Counted from the stretch's first letter, positions 48,271-62,478 are shown. The stretch: 64,000 bases of DNA from Microbacterium oleivorans (GCF_013389665.1 NZ_CP058316.1:434001-498000); one strand, 5' to 3'. Notes: generated by a model from the letters alone, not told the origin. Translations and numbers: made by a program.

Positions 48271-48276
48271 CGCGTT

Positions 48277-49290
48277 ATGACTGATCAGACCACGACCGCG
48301 CACCCGCACGCCGGCCTGCGATGGGGCATCCTGGCCACCGGCGGCATCGCCCATGCGTTCACCCGCGACCTGCTCACGGCCGGACGCGAGGTCGTGGCCG
48401 TGGGATCGCGCAGCCAGGCGTCGGCGTCGGCGTTCGCGGCCGAGCACGGCATCGGCCACGCGCACGGCTCGTACGAAGAGCTCGCCGCGGATCCGGACGT
48501 CGACATCATCTACGTCGCGACGCCGCACCCCGCCCACCGCGACGCCGCTGCGCTCGCCATCCAGCACGGGAAGCACGTGCTGGTCGAGAAGCCGTTCACC
48601 CTCACCCGCGACGAGGCGGTCGCACTGCGCGACCTCGGCGCAGGCGCCGGGGTGCTCGTGATGGAGGCGATGTGGACGCGCTACCTCCCCCACATGGTCC
48701 GATTGCGGGAGATCATCGCGGCAGGCACGATCGGTGAGGTCCGCACCGTCTTCGCCGACCACACGCAGCGCATCACCGACGACCCGGCCCACCGCCTCAA
48801 CGACCTGGCGCTCGGGGGCGGAGCGCTGCTCGATCTCGGCATCTACCCCGTCTCGTTCGTCTGCGATCTGCTCGGGCTCCCCACCGAGGTGCGTGCGCTC
48901 GCGCGGCTGCAGGAGACGGGCGCCGACGCGGAGGTGGCGACGGTCATGACCCATCCCTCCGGCGCCGTCTCGACGACGGTGTCGTCCTCGCGCGGTGCCG
49001 GCCCGAACACCGCGCACGTGGTGGGCACGGCCGGCCGGGTCGAGATCTCCGGCGTCTGGTATGCCGCGACCGACTTCCGCGTGATCAGCCCCGACGGCGA
49101 GCTCATCGAGGAGTACCGCTCCGAGATCGACGGGCGCGGCATGCAGTTCCAGGCGCTCGAGGCCGAGGCGCTCGTCGCAGCGGGGCGCGTCGACGGCGAC
49201 ATCCTGCCGATCGCCGAGACGGTCGACATCATGGGCCTCCTCGACGACATCCGCGCGCAGATCGGCGTGCGCTACCCGCAGGAGCACTGA
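48277..49290 (+). CDS. Gfo/Idh/MocA-family NAD(P)-dependent oxidoreductase
   Basis: Sugar or polyol dehydrogenase-like protein, 337 residues. The N-terminal Rossmann fold starts WGILATGGIAHAFTRDLL, and the family EKPFTL motif holds the conserved lysine. The C-terminal alpha/beta domain has GGGALLDLGIYPVSFVCDLLG, as in trans-1,2-dihydrobenzene-1,2-diol and glucose-fructose oxidoreductase relatives. The substrate is unknown. It is monocistronic, leaderless, and closed by a hairpin shared with the convergent citrate transporter gene. Confidence 0.93.
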   Translation: MTDQTTTAHPHAGLRWGILATGGIAHAFTRDLLTAGREVVAVGSRSQASASAFAAEHGIGHAHGSYEELAADPDVDIIYVATPHPAHRDAAALAIQHGKHVLVEKPFTLTRDEAVALRDLGAGAGVLVMEAMWTRYLPHMVRLREIIAAGTIGEVRTVFADHTQRITDDPAHRLNDLALGGGALLDLGIYPVSFVCDLLGLPTEVRALARLQETGADAEVATVMTHPSGAVSTTVSSSRGAGPNTAHVVGTAGRVEISGVWYAATDFRVISPDGELIEEYRSEIDGRGMQFQALEAEALVAAGRVDGDILPIAETVDIMGLLDDIRAQIGVRYPQEH

Positions 49291-49296
49291 GCCGAC

Positions 49297-49344
49297 CACA
49301 CAGCGGGGGCGGTGCCGATCGTTCGGCACCGCCCCCGCTGTGTG
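49297..49344. terminator. Bidirectional terminator hairpin
   Basis: Perfect 21-bp stem (49297-49317 with 49324-49344) and a 6-nt loop, centred between the convergent Gfo/Idh and CitMHS stops. Confidence 0.8.
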
Positions 49345-49352
49345 CGCGCCGA

Positions 49353-50882
49353 TCACACGGCGAAGGGCACGGCTCCGACGAGCACGCCCACCGCGAGCAT
49401 CACGAGCGAGACGACGGTCGCGCGCCACAGCACCTTCTTGTGGTGGTCGCCGAGGTTGACGTTGGCGAGCGAGACCAGCAGCAGGATCGCCGGCACGAGC
49501 GGGCTCTGCAGGTGCACCGGCTGTCCGGTGATCGACGCGCGCGCCATCTCGACCGGCTCGATGCCGTACGTCGCCGCGCTCTCGGCGAGGATCGGCAGGA
49601 TCCCGAAGTAGAACGCGTCGTTGGACATGAAGAAGGTGAACGGGATCGACAAGACGCCGGTGATCACCGCGAGGTGCGGTCCGAGCTGCGAGGGGATCAC
49701 CTCGGTGACCCACGACGCCATGGCGGCGACCATGCCGGTTCCGTTGAGGACTCCCACCAGCACGCCGGCGGCGAGGACCATCGAGACGACGCCGACGATC
49801 GACGGCGCGTGCGCGACGATCTCGTCGGCCTGCTGCTTGAGCTTGGGGAAGTTGATGACAAGCGCCAGCGCCGCGCCGACCATGAACACGTAGGCCAGCG
49901 GGAACAGGTCGAGCACGAGCAGCACCATGACCGCGAGGGTGAGGACGAGGTTGACCCAGACCAGCCGCGGACGCAGGGTCGCCCGGTTCGGATCGAGCAT
50001 CGTGTCGGCCATGGCGGTGTCGCGCTCCTCCACCCACTGGGCAGCCGGCACCGGCTTGCGCCCACGCACCGTGACGATGTTGCCGGTGCGGAGCGTGGCC
50101 AGCGCACCCGGCCGGGGGTCGGCTCCGCGGAACAGTCTCGGTCCTCCCAGCACGCCGTCGCCGGTGCCGAGCCTCGAGGTGTCGATGCTGCCCGCGAGTC
50201 GGCGTCGCTCGGAGAGTCCGAGGAACCAGGCGAACGTGAGCGAGACGACGATGCCGGCGGCGAGGGAGGGCAGCATCGGGACGAACACGTCGGTGGGCTG
50301 CAGCCCCAGCGCCGAAGCCGCACGCACCGTCGGCCCGCCCCACGGCACGATGTTCATCGTCCCGTTCATGAGTCCGGCGACGCACGTGAGGACCACCGGG
50401 CTCATCCCCAGCCGCAGGTAGATGGGGAGCATCGCCGAGGTGGTGATGATGAAGGTCGTCGACCCGTCGCCGTCGAGCGAGACCACGCCGGCCAGCACAG
50501 CCGTGCCGACCACGACCTTGGCCGGGTCGTCCTTGAGGACGCGGGTGATCACCCGGATCAGCGGGTCGAAGAGTCCGACGTCGATCATGATCCCGAAGTA
50601 CATGATCGCGAACATCAGCAGCGCCGCGGTGGGCGCCATACTGCCGATCGCGTCGATGATCATGTCGCCGAGCCCCAGCCCGGCGCCGGCGAACAGACCG
50701 AACACGGTCGGCACGAGGATGAGCGCCACCATCGGGGTGAGGCGCCGGGTCATGATCAGTGCCATGAACGTCAGGACCATGACGAAGCCGAGGATGACGA
50801 GAACGCCGTCCGGGGCGATGAACGCCAGGTCGTAGCCGTCCTCGGCCGCGGCTGCGGTCACGAGGGATGCGGTGGTCGTCAT
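49353..50882 (-). CDS. CitMHS-family citrate:cation symporter
   Basis: Inner-membrane transporter of the CitM/CitH/Sea family, 509 residues with about twelve helices. VVSLDGDGSTTFIITTSAMLP, GLMNGTMNIVPWGGPTVRA and IPFTFFMSNDAFYFGILPIL are family hallmarks. These proteins take up citrate complexed with a divalent metal. ATG 50882 has AAGGAG 5 nt upstream. It is divergent from a CitA/CitB-like sensor and response regulator, as in Bacillus citM-citST, so uptake is probably induced by citrate. Confidence 0.94.
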   Translation of the reverse strand: MTTTASLVTAAAAEDGYDLAFIAPDGVLVILGFVMVLTFMALIMTRRLTPMVALILVPTVFGLFAGAGLGLGDMIIDAIGSMAPTAALLMFAIMYFGIMIDVGLFDPLIRVITRVLKDDPAKVVVGTAVLAGVVSLDGDGSTTFIITTSAMLPIYLRLGMSPVVLTCVAGLMNGTMNIVPWGGPTVRAASALGLQPTDVFVPMLPSLAAGIVVSLTFAWFLGLSERRRLAGSIDTSRLGTGDGVLGGPRLFRGADPRPGALATLRTGNIVTVRGRKPVPAAQWVEERDTAMADTMLDPNRATLRPRLVWVNLVLTLAVMVLLVLDLFPLAYVFMVGAALALVINFPKLKQQADEIVAHAPSIVGVVSMVLAAGVLVGVLNGTGMVAAMASWVTEVIPSQLGPHLAVITGVLSIPFTFFMSNDAFYFGILPILAESAATYGIEPVEMARASITGQPVHLQSPLVPAILLLVSLANVNLGDHHKKVLWRATVVSLVMLAVGVLVGAVPFAV

Positions 50883-51049
50883 GTCGACTCCTTCGTCGGC
50901 TGATGCGGGTGGTGCGGGGTGACGCGAGGTGTTGCAGTCGGATGACACTAGGCCGCCGCCGCCCCTGTGCGCGCGCTTGGGTGCATTCGCGCGACTTGAG
51001 CGCGTAGCGTGTGTTCTGCGCATTCTGCGCGTGATGACAGGAGGTCGGG

Positions 51050-52741
51050 ATGCGGTTCACCACGCGCCTCTTCCTCGTGCAGGTCGCGGTGGTCGTCGCG
51101 GTGCTGCTGGTGTGCACCGGCGCGTTCTCGGTCATCGCGGTGGGCCAAGTGCGTTCGGCAGCGGAGGAGAGCGCCCTGAACATCGCGCGCTCGGTGGCCG
51201 CGATGCCCGATGTCCGGCGCACCGTCGCGAGGTGGTCGGACGACCCGGGCACCCCGGCAGCCGACGACCTGGTGGCCGGTCCCCTGCAGCGCACCGCGCT
51301 CGCGGTCGCCGATCGCACCGATGCCCTCTTCGTCGTCATCACCGACGACCACGGCATCCGTCTGGCTCATCCCAGCGCCGAGCGTCTCGGCGAGACCGTG
51401 TCGACGCCGTTCGCCCGGGTGCTCGCCGGCGACGAGGTCGTGGATTGGGAGGTGGGCACGCTCGGCCGGTCGGCCCGGGCGAAGGTTCCCGTGCTGCCGC
51501 CGGACGGCGGGGCGCCCGTCGGCGAGGTGAGCGTCGGATTCGAGGAGGGGAGCGTGCTCGACGACCTGCCCGCGCTCCTGCTCGCGATCGGCGTCGCCGC
51601 GCTGCTCGCACTGGGGGTCGGGGTGGGCGCGGGATCGATCCTGCGGCGACGGTGGGAGAAGACGACGCTGGGGCTCCAGCCCGAGGAACTGACGGCGCTG
51701 GTGCAGCAGCAGAGCGCGGTCCTCGACGGCGTCGGCGATGGCGTGCTGGCCCTCGACGAGGACGGCATCGTGCGGGTCGCGTCGGGCGCTGCGGTCCGGC
51801 TGCTCGGCCTGAGCGCCCCGGTGGGGCGGTCGCTCCACGATCTTCCGCTGCCGACGAACGTCGTGCGAGCGATCGAGGAGGGTCTGCCCGTCCACCACGC
51901 CGTGGTGGGCACCCGGGTGCTCGCGATCGACGTCCACCCCGTGCGGCACGGCGGCCGCGAGCTCGGCGACGTCATCGTCGTCCGTGACCACACCGATGTC
52001 GCCGAGCTGAACGAGCAGCTCTCGTCGGTCCAGACCGTGACCGGGGCGCTGCGGGTGCAGCGACACGAGTTCTCCAACCGCCTGCACGTGGCTGCCGGCC
52101 TGCTCGACGCCGAGCGCGTGGGCGACGCTCGCGCCTTCCTCGACGACCTCCTCGAGCGCGGCAGCGTCCCCACCGCCGTCGGTCACATCGAGCGCGTGCC
52201 CGACCTCTTCCTCCAAGCCCTCTTGACCGGAAAGGCTGCCGAGGCCGGCACCCACGGGGTCCGCCTGATCGTCGGGGAGGACACCCTCCTGCTCGGCGCC
52301 CTCGGCCGGGTCGAGGATGCTGCGGCGGTCATCGGCAACCTGGTCGACAATGCGATCGCCGCTGCGGCCGCCGCCGCCGAACCGAGATGGGTCGAGGTGA
52401 CCTTCCTGAGCGACGGGGACGCCCTCGTCGTCACGGTCGCCGATTCGGGGCGGGGCGTGCCCGCGGGACGCGACGTCTTCGCAGCGACGGACGGCCCGGC
52501 CGACGACCGGGTGCGCGGCCGGGGTATCGGGCTGCCGCTCTCGCGCGAGCTCGCGCGCCGACTCTCCGGCGACGTCTGGCTCATCGACGCCGGCGGCGGT
52601 GCCCCTGGCGATGACGACACCGGCGAGACGACACGACCGCCCGGCGCCGTGTTCGCCGCGCGCCTCCCGGGCGTCCTGCGGAACGCTCCGAACGACGGAA
52701 CACCGCCGTGGCACGCACACCCCGAGGAGCCCACCGCATGA
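51050..52741 (+). CDS. CitA/DcuS-type sensor histidine kinase
   Basis: Membrane sensor kinase, 563 residues. A first helix (about 7-30) and second (about 180-202) enclose an external PAS-like sensor domain (about 32-178) containing IARSVAAMPDVRRTV and GRSARAKVPVL, as in CitA. A cytoplasmic PAS domain (about 215-325) and a Spo0B-type dimerisation helix with the phosphorylated H339 in VQRHEFSNRLHVAAGLL follow. The ATPase domain has N-box GNLVDNAIAAA, VADSGRGVP and GRGIGLPLSRELAR. AGGAGG lies 7 nt before the ATG. The ligand is probably citrate, given the divergent CitMHS gene. Confidence 0.94.
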   Translation: MRFTTRLFLVQVAVVVAVLLVCTGAFSVIAVGQVRSAAEESALNIARSVAAMPDVRRTVARWSDDPGTPAADDLVAGPLQRTALAVADRTDALFVVITDDHGIRLAHPSAERLGETVSTPFARVLAGDEVVDWEVGTLGRSARAKVPVLPPDGGAPVGEVSVGFEEGSVLDDLPALLLAIGVAALLALGVGVGAGSILRRRWEKTTLGLQPEELTALVQQQSAVLDGVGDGVLALDEDGIVRVASGAAVRLLGLSAPVGRSLHDLPLPTNVVRAIEEGLPVHHAVVGTRVLAIDVHPVRHGGRELGDVIVVRDHTDVAELNEQLSSVQTVTGALRVQRHEFSNRLHVAAGLLDAERVGDARAFLDDLLERGSVPTAVGHIERVPDLFLQALLTGKAAEAGTHGVRLIVGEDTLLLGALGRVEDAAAVIGNLVDNAIAAAAAAAEPRWVEVTFLSDGDALVVTVADSGRGVPAGRDVFAATDGPADDRVRGRGIGLPLSRELARRLSGDVWLIDAGGGAPGDDDTGETTRPPGAVFAARLPGVLRNAPNDGTPPWHAHPEEPTA

Positions 52742-53385
52742 CCACCGCTCTCCGTGTCCTCGTCGTCGACGACGACTTCCGCGTCGCGGGCCTGCATCGC
52801 GATGCGGTCGACGCCGTGCCCGGCTTCCGGGCACTCGAACCGGCGCGCTCCCTCGCCGCGGCGCGCGCGTCGATCGCCGACCAGCGCCCCGACCTCCTCC
52901 TCGTCGACAACTACCTGCCCGACGGCGAGGGAATCGCGCTGGTGCGCACGCTCGACATCGACGCGTTCGTGCTGTCGGCTGCGACCGATGCCGCCACGGT
53001 TCGGCGCGCGCTGCGGGCCGGCGCCGTGGGCTACCTCATCAAGCCGTTCGACGCTCGCTCGCTCCGCGAGCGCCTGGAACGCTACGCGCGCTACCGGAAT
53101 GTCCTGGACGCCCCGGACCTGGAGCAGGACGAGATAGACCGCGCGCTCTCGATCGTCCACGGCGAGCCTGCCACGACCGCACGCTCAGCCACCGAGCAGC
53201 TCATCCTCGCCACGCTCGGGGGGCGAGAGGCATCCGCGGGCGAGGTCGCCGCCGAGTGCGGCATCTCGCGCGCGACCGCGCAACGCCACCTCTCCGCCCT
53301 GGCGGCCCGCGGCGTCGTCGACGTGCGCCTGCGATACGGCTCGACCGGCCGCCCCGAGCACCGCTACGCCGCGTCGCGCGGCTGA
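52738..53385 (+). CDS. CitB/DcuR-type response regulator
   Basis: Two-domain regulator, 215 residues. Receiver domain with acidic pocket D11-D13, phospho-acceptor D57 in LLLVDNYLPDGEG and K102 in GYLIKPFD. A C-terminal winged helix (about 155-213) with GEVAAECGISRATAQRHLSAL is the output. ATG 52738 overlaps the sensor stop (ATGA), so both are translated together; a frame extending to 52708 is ignored. Its likely target is the 167-bp region between the CitMHS and sensor genes. The 3' end overlaps the convergent DoxX-like gene by 22 bp. Confidence 0.94.
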   Translation: MTTALRVLVVDDDFRVAGLHRDAVDAVPGFRALEPARSLAAARASIADQRPDLLLVDNYLPDGEGIALVRTLDIDAFVLSAATDAATVRRALRAGAVGYLIKPFDARSLRERLERYARYRNVLDAPDLEQDEIDRALSIVHGEPATTARSATEQLILATLGGREASAGEVAAECGISRATAQRHLSALAARGVVDVRLRYGSTGRPEHRYAASRG

Positions 53386-53759
53386 CGCGTCGACCACCAG
53401 GCCCAGGCCACCAGCGCCGGCTGGAAGAACAGGCGCGTAAGACGGCGCTGATCGGTATCGAGCCCGAAGGCGCTGCGCTTCTTGCGCCACTGATCGACGT
53501 TGCCGGGGAAGACCGCGATGAAGAACGCCGCGAGCAGCGCGCCGACGCGCTCACGCTCGCGAGGGAGCATGATCAGCGCTGCACCGAACATCGCCTCCAC
53601 CACGCCCGAGGCGACGACGACGCCGTCGCGATCGATGGGGAGCTTCTCGACGAGGATGTCGGGCACCTGCGCCTGGAAATCGCGGCGCGCCCAGAAGAGG
53701 TGGCTCAGCCCGGCGAAGATCATCCCGCCGGCGAGCAGCCAGCGCAGCGCAGTTCTCAT
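53364..53759 (-). CDS. DoxX-like small membrane protein
   Basis: 131-residue membrane protein with four predicted helices, beginning RTALRWLLAGGMIFAGLSHLFW, and VVEAMFGAALIMLP in the second helix pair, like DoxX-related proteins of unknown function. GGGGGT directly precedes the ATG at 53759. It is single, with a stop that overlaps the response regulator end by 22 bp. The role is unknown; relatives are often linked to redox or envelope functions. Confidence 0.85.
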   Translation of the reverse strand: MRTALRWLLAGGMIFAGLSHLFWARRDFQAQVPDILVEKLPIDRDGVVVASGVVEAMFGAALIMLPRERERVGALLAAFFIAVFPGNVDQWRKKRSAFGLDTDQRRLTRLFFQPALVAWAWWSTRQPRDAA

Positions 53760-53816
53760 ACCCCCATTGTGCGCCCCGGATCGGTCGGCGGGCGCGGGGT
53801 CCCCCGGCCGACGAAC

Positions 53817-53822
53817 TAGGCT
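53817..53822 (+). promoter_or_regulatory. Leaderless-type -10 box of the methyltransferase gene
   Basis: TAGGCT, 6 nt before GTG 53829. Confidence 0.55.
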
Positions 53823-53828
53823 TGCCGA

Positions 53829-54953
53829 GTGCCCGGCCCGCTCGACCTCTCGCTGCTGCGCCGATGGCCCGACGTCGAAGCTCCGGGTCTGGTCGCCTCC
53901 GACGCGGCGGACCGGCTGATCCTCGACGAATCCGCCGGCGCGCGGGCCCGCAGCGGCCCGGGCGAGCTCGTCGTCATCGGCGACACCCACGGCGCGCTGG
54001 TCCTGGCGGCGGCCGCAGACGGGGCGAACGGCATCCGGGTGCATCAGGACGCGCTCAGCGGCGAAGCGGCACTGGTCGGCAACGCACACCGCCTGGTGCC
54101 GGAGGCCCGCTTCGAGCAGCTGCCGCTCGACACCGCGCTCGTCGCGGGCGCGCGCGTGGTCCTGCTGCGACTCCCCCGCTCGCTCGACGAGCTCTCCGAC
54201 ATCGCCTCGGTGATCGCCGCCGCGGCTGCACCGGATGTCGTCGTCTTCGCGGGCGGGAGGATCAAGCACATGGCGCTCGCGATGAACGACGTGCTCCGCT
54301 CCCGCTTCCGCCGACTCGACGTCTCGCACGCCCGCGCGAAGTCGCGGGTGCTGATCGCACGCGAGCCCGCGGCGTCCGCACCCCCGACACCGCGTGCCGC
54401 GCGGATCGACGGGCTCGAGGTGCGCGCCTTCGGCGGAGCCTTCGCCGGCGCCCGCGTCGATATCGGCACGCGCCTGCTTCTGGCGCACCTCCCGGATGCG
54501 GCACCCGGCGGAACCGCGGACGATCCGTGGATCGACTTCGCGTGCGGTACGGGCGTGGTGGCGGCGACCTGGGCCTCGCGGCATCCGCACGCGCACGTCT
54601 ACGCCTCCGACCAATCGGCTTCGGCCGTGGCCTCGGCGCGCGCCACCGCCGAAGCCAACGGAGTCGCGGACCGCATCGACGTCGTCCGCGACGACCTGCT
54701 GTCGCGGCGCCCGGACCGCAGCGCCTCGCTGATCGCCCTGAACCCGCCGTTCCACTCGGGCTCATCGGTGAGCGATCACATCGCGCCGCGCCTCTTCGCC
54801 GACGCCGCTCGGGTTCTCCGCCCGGGCGGCGAGCTGTGGTGCGTGTGGAACTCGTCCCTCCGCTACCGGCCGAGCCTCGAACGCCTCATCGGCCCCACGC
54901 GGCAGGTCGCCCGCGATCCGAAGTTCACGGTCACGGTGTCGACCCGCCGCTGA
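53829..54953 (+). CDS. RlmG/RsmC-type rRNA (guanine-N2) methyltransferase
   Basis: Class I SAM-dependent methyltransferase, 374 residues. It has the two-domain layout of RsmC and RlmG: an N-terminal degenerate methyltransferase domain (about 1-180), then a catalytic domain with SAM motif I DFACGTGVVAATWA, acidic DQSASAV and the base-contacting NPPFHSG motif that marks N2-guanine methyltransferases. It probably modifies G in 16S or 23S rRNA; which one cannot be told. The leaderless GTG start is supported by TAGGCT 6 nt upstream. Confidence 0.88.
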   Translation: MPGPLDLSLLRRWPDVEAPGLVASDAADRLILDESAGARARSGPGELVVIGDTHGALVLAAAADGANGIRVHQDALSGEAALVGNAHRLVPEARFEQLPLDTALVAGARVVLLRLPRSLDELSDIASVIAAAAAPDVVVFAGGRIKHMALAMNDVLRSRFRRLDVSHARAKSRVLIAREPAASAPPTPRAARIDGLEVRAFGGAFAGARVDIGTRLLLAHLPDAAPGGTADDPWIDFACGTGVVAATWASRHPHAHVYASDQSASAVASARATAEANGVADRIDVVRDDLLSRRPDRSASLIALNPPFHSGSSVSDHIAPRLFADAARVLRPGGELWCVWNSSLRYRPSLERLIGPTRQVARDPKFTVTVSTRR

Positions 54954-54959
54954 GCGGGC

Positions 54960-55985
54960 TCAGTGGTACCGGCCGCTGTACGCGTTGATCGCCTGCTGAC
55001 CGCCGAGGTGGGCATACAGCACGTTCGAGTCCGCCGGGATGTCGCGCGACGAAACGAGATCGATGAGACCGGCCATCGACTTGCCCTCGTAGACGGGATC
55101 GAGGATCACGCCCTCCATCCGGCCGGTGAGATAGATGGCCTCGTCGGTGGAGGCGACCGGGATGCCGTACTTGTCGCCCGCCCAGCCTTCCAGCACCACG
55201 ATCTCGTCGTCGCTGAGCTCCCGTCCCACCCCGATCAGATCCGCCGTACGCCGGGCGATACGCGCCACCTGGTCGCGCGTCTTGTCGATCGTCGCCGACG
55301 CGTCGATGCCGAGTACGCGACGCGGCCGGTCGCCGAAGTTCTCCAGCAGATCCGCGAACCCGGCGATCATCCCGGCGTGCGTCGACCCCGTGACGGTGCA
55401 CACGACGATCGTGTCGAAGAAGACCCCCAGAGCATCCTCCTGTCGGCGGAGCTCGTGCGCCCAGTTGGCGAACCCGAGCCCACCGAGACGGTGGTCGCTC
55501 GCACCGGCGGGGATGGCGTAAGGAGTGCCACCGGCGGCCTCCACATCGGCGATCGCGTCCTTCCACGAGTCGCGGAACCCGATGTCGAAACCGGCCGACG
55601 ACAGTCGCACATCCGCACCCATGAGGCGCGAGAGCAGGATGTTGCCCACGCGGTCGTTCACGGCATCCGGCCAATCCACCCAGTTCTCCTGAACGAGCAC
55701 TGCCTTCATGCCGAGGTGCGCAGCGACCGCGGCTACCTGACGCGTGTGGTTCGACTGCACGCCACCGATCGACACCAGTGTGTCGGCGCCCTGCGCCAGG
55801 GCCTCGGGAACCAGGTACTCGAGCTTGCGCACCTTGTTGCCGCCGTACGCCAAACCGCTCGAGACGTCCTCCCGCTTGGCCCAGATCCGGGCGCCGCCGA
55901 GATGCGCCGACAGCCGATCCAGCGGGTGGACCGGACTCGGGCCGAAAGTGAGGGGGTGACGCGGGAAGTCTGCGAGGGTCATCAT
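54960..55985 (-). CDS. acdS: 1-aminocyclopropane-1-carboxylate (ACC) deaminase
   Basis: PLP enzyme, 341 residues, cleaving ACC, the plant ethylene precursor, to ammonia and 2-oxobutanoate. The PLP lysine is K51 in YGGNKVRK, and S78 lies in SIGGVQSN. The residues that separate true ACC deaminase from D-cysteine desulfhydrase are kept: Y299-E300 in DPVYEGKSM and L327 in YAHLGG, matching Y294, E295 and L322 of the Pseudomonas enzyme. It overlaps the GntR gene in ATGA, so it is in its operon. The enzyme suggests life with plants, agreeing with the galactan locus. The usual acdR (Lrp type) regulator of proteobacteria is replaced here by GntR. Confidence 0.95.
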   Translation of the reverse strand: MMTLADFPRHPLTFGPSPVHPLDRLSAHLGGARIWAKREDVSSGLAYGGNKVRKLEYLVPEALAQGADTLVSIGGVQSNHTRQVAAVAAHLGMKAVLVQENWVDWPDAVNDRVGNILLSRLMGADVRLSSAGFDIGFRDSWKDAIADVEAAGGTPYAIPAGASDHRLGGLGFANWAHELRRQEDALGVFFDTIVVCTVTGSTHAGMIAGFADLLENFGDRPRRVLGIDASATIDKTRDQVARIARRTADLIGVGRELSDDEIVVLEGWAGDKYGIPVASTDEAIYLTGRMEGVILDPVYEGKSMAGLIDLVSSRDIPADSNVLYAHLGGQQAINAYSGRYH

Positions 55986-56665
55986 TCGTCCTTGGGGTCG
56001 GTGGAGCGCGGGGTGGTCTCGGAATGGGTGAGCAAGCGCTCGAGGGTCAGCCAGTTCTCGCGTGTCGCGCTCGCGGCGGCCTCGGCATCACCCGCCGCAC
56101 AGAGGGCCAGAATGCGGGCGTGGGCGTGGACCGAGTCGCGGCCGGCCAGGCTCGAGAACCGCGCGCGCTCGAGTCGCCGGAGCAGCGGCGTGACCTGATC
56201 GAGCAGCGCCGCCAGCAACGGGTTCGCGGAGGCCGTCACGGCGACGCCGTGGAAGGCATCGTCGGCGGCGACCGCGCCGTCGACGTCCTGTCCCGCCAGG
56301 GCCACCTCGAAGCGCGCGTTCGCCTCGCGCATCGCGTCGAGATCGGCCTCGGTCAACTGCGCCACCGCGTCTCGGACAGCGAGCTCGTGCAGCGCCGCAG
56401 CCACGCGCTCGGCAGCCAACGCCTCGCGCTCGTCGAGCGGGGCGACCTCTGTGGCCTTCGCACGACGCGTCCGCACCAACCCCGCAGACTCCAAGCGAGC
56501 GATGGCCTCGCGGATCGGCGTCCGACTCACGCCGAGCCACGCCTCCAGCTCGGCGTCACGCAGTCGCGCGCCCGGCTCGAGCCGTCCGCTCACGATCGCG
56601 TCGCGCATCTGCGCGTAGGCATGGTCGCGCAGCGACGAGGGACGAGCGACCGGACTCAGCGACAT
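55982..56665 (-). CDS. GntR/FadR-subfamily regulator of acdS
   Basis: 227-residue regulator. The N-terminal winged helix reads [33 protein letters not shown], and the C-terminal all-helical FCD-type ligand domain spans about 85-220. ATG 56665 is preferred; it sits in a palindrome and has TGCAAT 7 nt upstream with TTGACG 17 bp before that, so it may be leaderless. A longer frame to 56701 would pass through the promoter. The start overlaps the operator, indicating tight autoregulation, and acdS follows in ATGA overlap. Confidence 0.9.
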   Translation of the reverse strand: MSLSPVARPSSLRDHAYAQMRDAIVSGRLEPGARLRDAELEAWLGVSRTPIREAIARLESAGLVRTRRAKATEVAPLDEREALAAERVAAALHELAVRDAVAQLTEADLDAMREANARFEVALAGQDVDGAVAADDAFHGVAVTASANPLLAALLDQVTPLLRRLERARFSSLAGRDSVHAHARILALCAAGDAEAAASATRENWLTLERLLTHSETTPRSTDPKDE

Positions 56666-56678
56666 GCAATATATTGCA
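56665..56678. promoter_or_regulatory. GntR operator overlapping promoter and start codon
   Basis: TGCAATATATTGCA is a perfect 14-bp palindrome. With TTGACG (56701-56696, minus strand) and a 17-bp spacer, its TGCAAT serves as -10, so regulator binding would shut off gntR-acdS. Confidence 0.72.
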
Positions 56679-56713
56679 CACGATACGAGCGCACCCGTCA
56701 AATCGAACGACGA

Positions 56714-56745
56714 CGGGCGGGTGCGATCGACATCGCACCCGCCCG
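56714..56745 (-). terminator. Second rRNA-operon terminator
   Basis: Perfect 14-bp GC stem with CGAC loop, 7 bp beyond the first terminator. Confidence 0.7.
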
Positions 56746-56752
56746 GAAACGA

Positions 56753-56784
56753 GAAATGGCCACCCAGCGTTGGGTGGCCATTTC
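56753..56784 (-). terminator. First rRNA-operon terminator
   Basis: Perfect 14-bp stem with a 4-nt loop 10 bp downstream of 5S, followed on the minus strand by TTTCTCGTTTCC-like pyrimidines. Confidence 0.85.
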
Positions 56785-56794
56785 ACGAAAGAAG

Positions 56795-56911
56795 TCCGGC
56801 GGTGTCCTACTCTCCCACAGGGTCCCCCCTGCAGTACCATCGGCGCTGTGAGGCTTAGCTTCCGGGTTCGGAATGTAACCGGGCGTTTCCCTCACGCTAT
56901 GGCCGCCGAAA
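56795..56911 (-). rRNA. rrf: 5S ribosomal RNA
   Basis: The minus strand begins TTTCGGCGGCCATAGCG and ends GTAGGACACCGCCGGA, with closing ends complementary, about 117 nt. It contains CCCGAACCCGGAAGCTAAG, typical of bacterial 5S. It is the last rRNA of the operon; boundaries are good to a few nt. Confidence 0.95.
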
Positions 56912-57007
56912 CACTATTGATGTTTCAGTCTGCACAACGATCAATTCGTTATGCGGTTCTCGACCGTACATCGAGAACCACTCAGTGGACGCAAGCACCA
57001 AAAACGG
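56912..57007 (-). other. 23S-5S spacer
   Basis: Contains a perfect 9-bp hairpin (56956-56964 with 56972-56980) and a segment GTCCACTGAGTGGTTCTC similar to one in the 16S-23S spacer. No tRNA. Confidence 0.7.
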
Positions 57008-62012
<5,005 letters not shown>

Positions 62013-62449
62013 AGAAAAATTGCTGACCCCGATCGGAAAAAGACCGGAGCAGCGAGTTTGATGCTGACCAAAGAGATAAATCATTGCTGACTATCCATTG
62101 CCTCCCCGAAGGAAGGTCTTTGATCCAAAGGAATCTCACCCCACCGAAGTGGAGACGAGGTTATTTGGCATTTGACAAGTGCACGCTGTTGAGTTCTCAA
62201 GGATCGGACGCTCCCCCAACTGACCTCACAGCCAGCCCAGAGGGCAACTTCACAACCATACCCGACCACGTGGCCTCGTCATCCAGACCTTCGGCGGACC
62301 GAGGAATCGATGACGGGGGTGTGTGATCGGACCCTGTGGCAGATCGAGGACCTGCGATGCTCGGAAGCATCTGTTTCGGGTTGTTCTCCGCTTGAGGGAG
62401 GCGGGACCTTTCGGCCCTCTCGCTCTTCCCTGTGGGGCGAACGAGTAAT
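62013..62449 (-). other. rRNA operon leader region
   Basis: About 437 bp between the predicted start of transcription and 16S. It contains CCTTGAGAACTCAACAG (62186-62202, minus strand), the element repeated in the spacer, and several short inverted repeats such as AAAGACCTTCCTTCGGGG. I see no gene; short open frames here are unsupported. Confidence 0.65.
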
Positions 62450-62478
62450 AAGTTACGCGGCTGGGGCCGAGGTGGCAA
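62450..62478 (-). promoter_or_regulatory. Candidate rRNA promoter
   Basis: On the minus strand TTGCCA (62478-62473), 17 bp, then TAACTT (62455-62450). This would start the rRNA transcript near 62443, just downstream of the dppF stop at 62536. Other rRNA promoters may exist in the leader. Confidence 0.5.

Noticed and set aside
48235..51357. Open frame of about 1040 codons on the minus strand spanning the Gfo/Idh and CitMHS region
   Set aside because: It runs antisense to Gfo/Idh and out of frame with CitMHS, crosses the terminator and has Arg/Asp-rich shadow composition.
53364..54755. Long minus-strand frame reaching 54755 as a bigger DoxX-like protein
   Set aside because: Only the last 131 residues are hydrophobic and protein-like; the rest is antisense to the methyltransferase gene. 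ATG 53759 starts the real gene.
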